This document shows positions 5,904 through 6,316 of a stretch of DNA of 6,316 bases, piece by piece. The translations under genes were made by a program, and so were the position numbers. Positions within the stretch are counted from its first letter, which is position 1. Each line of letters starts with the position of its first letter. Where the stretch lies: NCBI GenBank assembly GCA_007127495.1, contig SKZG01000570.1:1-6316 (forward strand), read 5' to 3'. The DNA comes from Planctomycetales bacterium. GTDB lineage: Bacteria > Planctomycetota > Planctomycetia > Pirellulales > Thermoguttaceae. The notes below the pieces were generated by a model. That model was not told where the DNA came from, made no database searches, and saw only the letters and a list, made by a program, of their open reading frames with translations.

Positions 5904-6316
5904 CGCGGAAACGTGGCTGGCAAGCCTGATGATGGGCGCGGCGGTGGGCTGGGGGTACTTCGCCTTGCGGGGCCACCTTGCTCGGGCGCTCGACGCCGTG
6001 GAGCACGACCTGGCCGAGAAGCTGCGGCGGCTCCGGGCCTCGACCCGCGGGCTGCGCCGCTGGATTGTCGTTTGGCTAACCACCGTGGCGGTCGTCTTGG
6101 TCGGGTTCTGGCTGCTGCTGGACAACGTCGTATTCGGCATGCTGGGCGCGGCGTTCCTCCTGGCCGGCCCATGGTGGCTGATCCGCCGGATGGCCGAGCG
6201 GCGCCGCCGCCGCATCGAAGACCAGTTGGCCGATGCCATGGTCACGTTGGCCAACGCGATTCGGGCGGGGCTCTCGCTGGCGCAGGCGATGGAAATCCTC
6301 GCCTCACAGTGCCCCA
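5893..6316 (+). CDS. tadB: Tad/Flp pilus assembly inner-membrane protein TadB, 3' partial
   Basis: The frame is open from ATG 5893 to the window end, giving 141 visible residues. Hydrophobic segments lie at residues ~8-25, ~57-76 and ~78-97. The first is followed by a charged amphipathic stretch (26-56). After an Arg-rich turn (103-107) the start of a type II secretion F domain is seen: IEDQLADAMVTLANAIRAG, then SLAQAMEILA (residues 108-137). This is the typical opening of the cytoplasmic helical domain in TadB (GspF-like platform proteins). TadB partners with TadC and the CpaF ATPase to assemble Flp pilins. The start overlaps the end of cpaF by 11 bases and has a good Shine-Dalgarno sequence, which means tight co-expression. 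The remaining domain and C-terminal helices lie beyond the window, and tadC is expected next. TadB rather than TadC is chosen from its position just after cpaF. Confidence 0.88.
   Translation, partial: MNLSAETWLASLMMGAAVGWGYFALRGHLARALDAVEHDLAEKLRRLRASTRGLRRWIVVWLTTVAVVLVGFWLLLDNVVFGMLGAAFLLAGPWWLIRRMAERRRRRIEDQLADAMVTLANAIRAGLSLAQAMEILASQCP

Overview
The window looks like chromosomal DNA from a GC-rich bacterium, most likely a planctomycete (Pirellulales-like). This is inferred from the gene style and not proven. The pointers are an FHA domain fused to a CpaF-type secretion ATPase, a cpaB-cpaF-tadB order without a secretin gene, a large QW-repeat (prenyltransferase/squalene-oxidase-like) protein, and an intergenic perfect inverted repeat carrying nested palindromes. 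All genes lie on the plus strand.

The left block (1-2990) holds two closely spaced genes. The first is the 3' part of a gene for an alpha-alpha toroid protein with QW/prenyltransferase repeats; its start is off the window. The second, 36 bases downstream, encodes a 12-helix APC-superfamily permease whose C-terminal cytoplasmic part is a PTS EIIA type-2/nitrogen-type domain that keeps the phosphorylatable histidine. The best Shine-Dalgarno sequence points to a TTG start at 1140 rather than the upstream GTG at 1113.

The middle block (2991-3220) is a 230-base gap. It contains a 28-bp perfect inverted repeat with a 9-base spacer (3018-3082), probably a REP/MITE-like element and possibly also a transcript-end hairpin. 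An AT-rich patch with a possible -10 box follows, then a clear Shine-Dalgarno sequence for the next gene.

The right block (3221-6316) is the start of a Tad/Flp pilus (type IVc pilus) assembly operon: a CpaB/RcpC-like SAF protein, a 652-residue FHA-CpaF fusion ATPase, and the 5' part of a TadB inner-membrane platform gene that runs off the end. Spacing is 4 bases between the first two genes, and the last two overlap by 11 bases, so the genes are almost certainly co-transcribed and translationally coupled. CpaF would power assembly on the TadB (and presumably a downstream TadC) platform, and CpaB acts in the periplasm. The FHA domain suggests that pilus assembly or secretion is tuned by Ser/Thr phosphorylation.

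No RNA genes, CRISPR arrays or intact transposase genes were seen.
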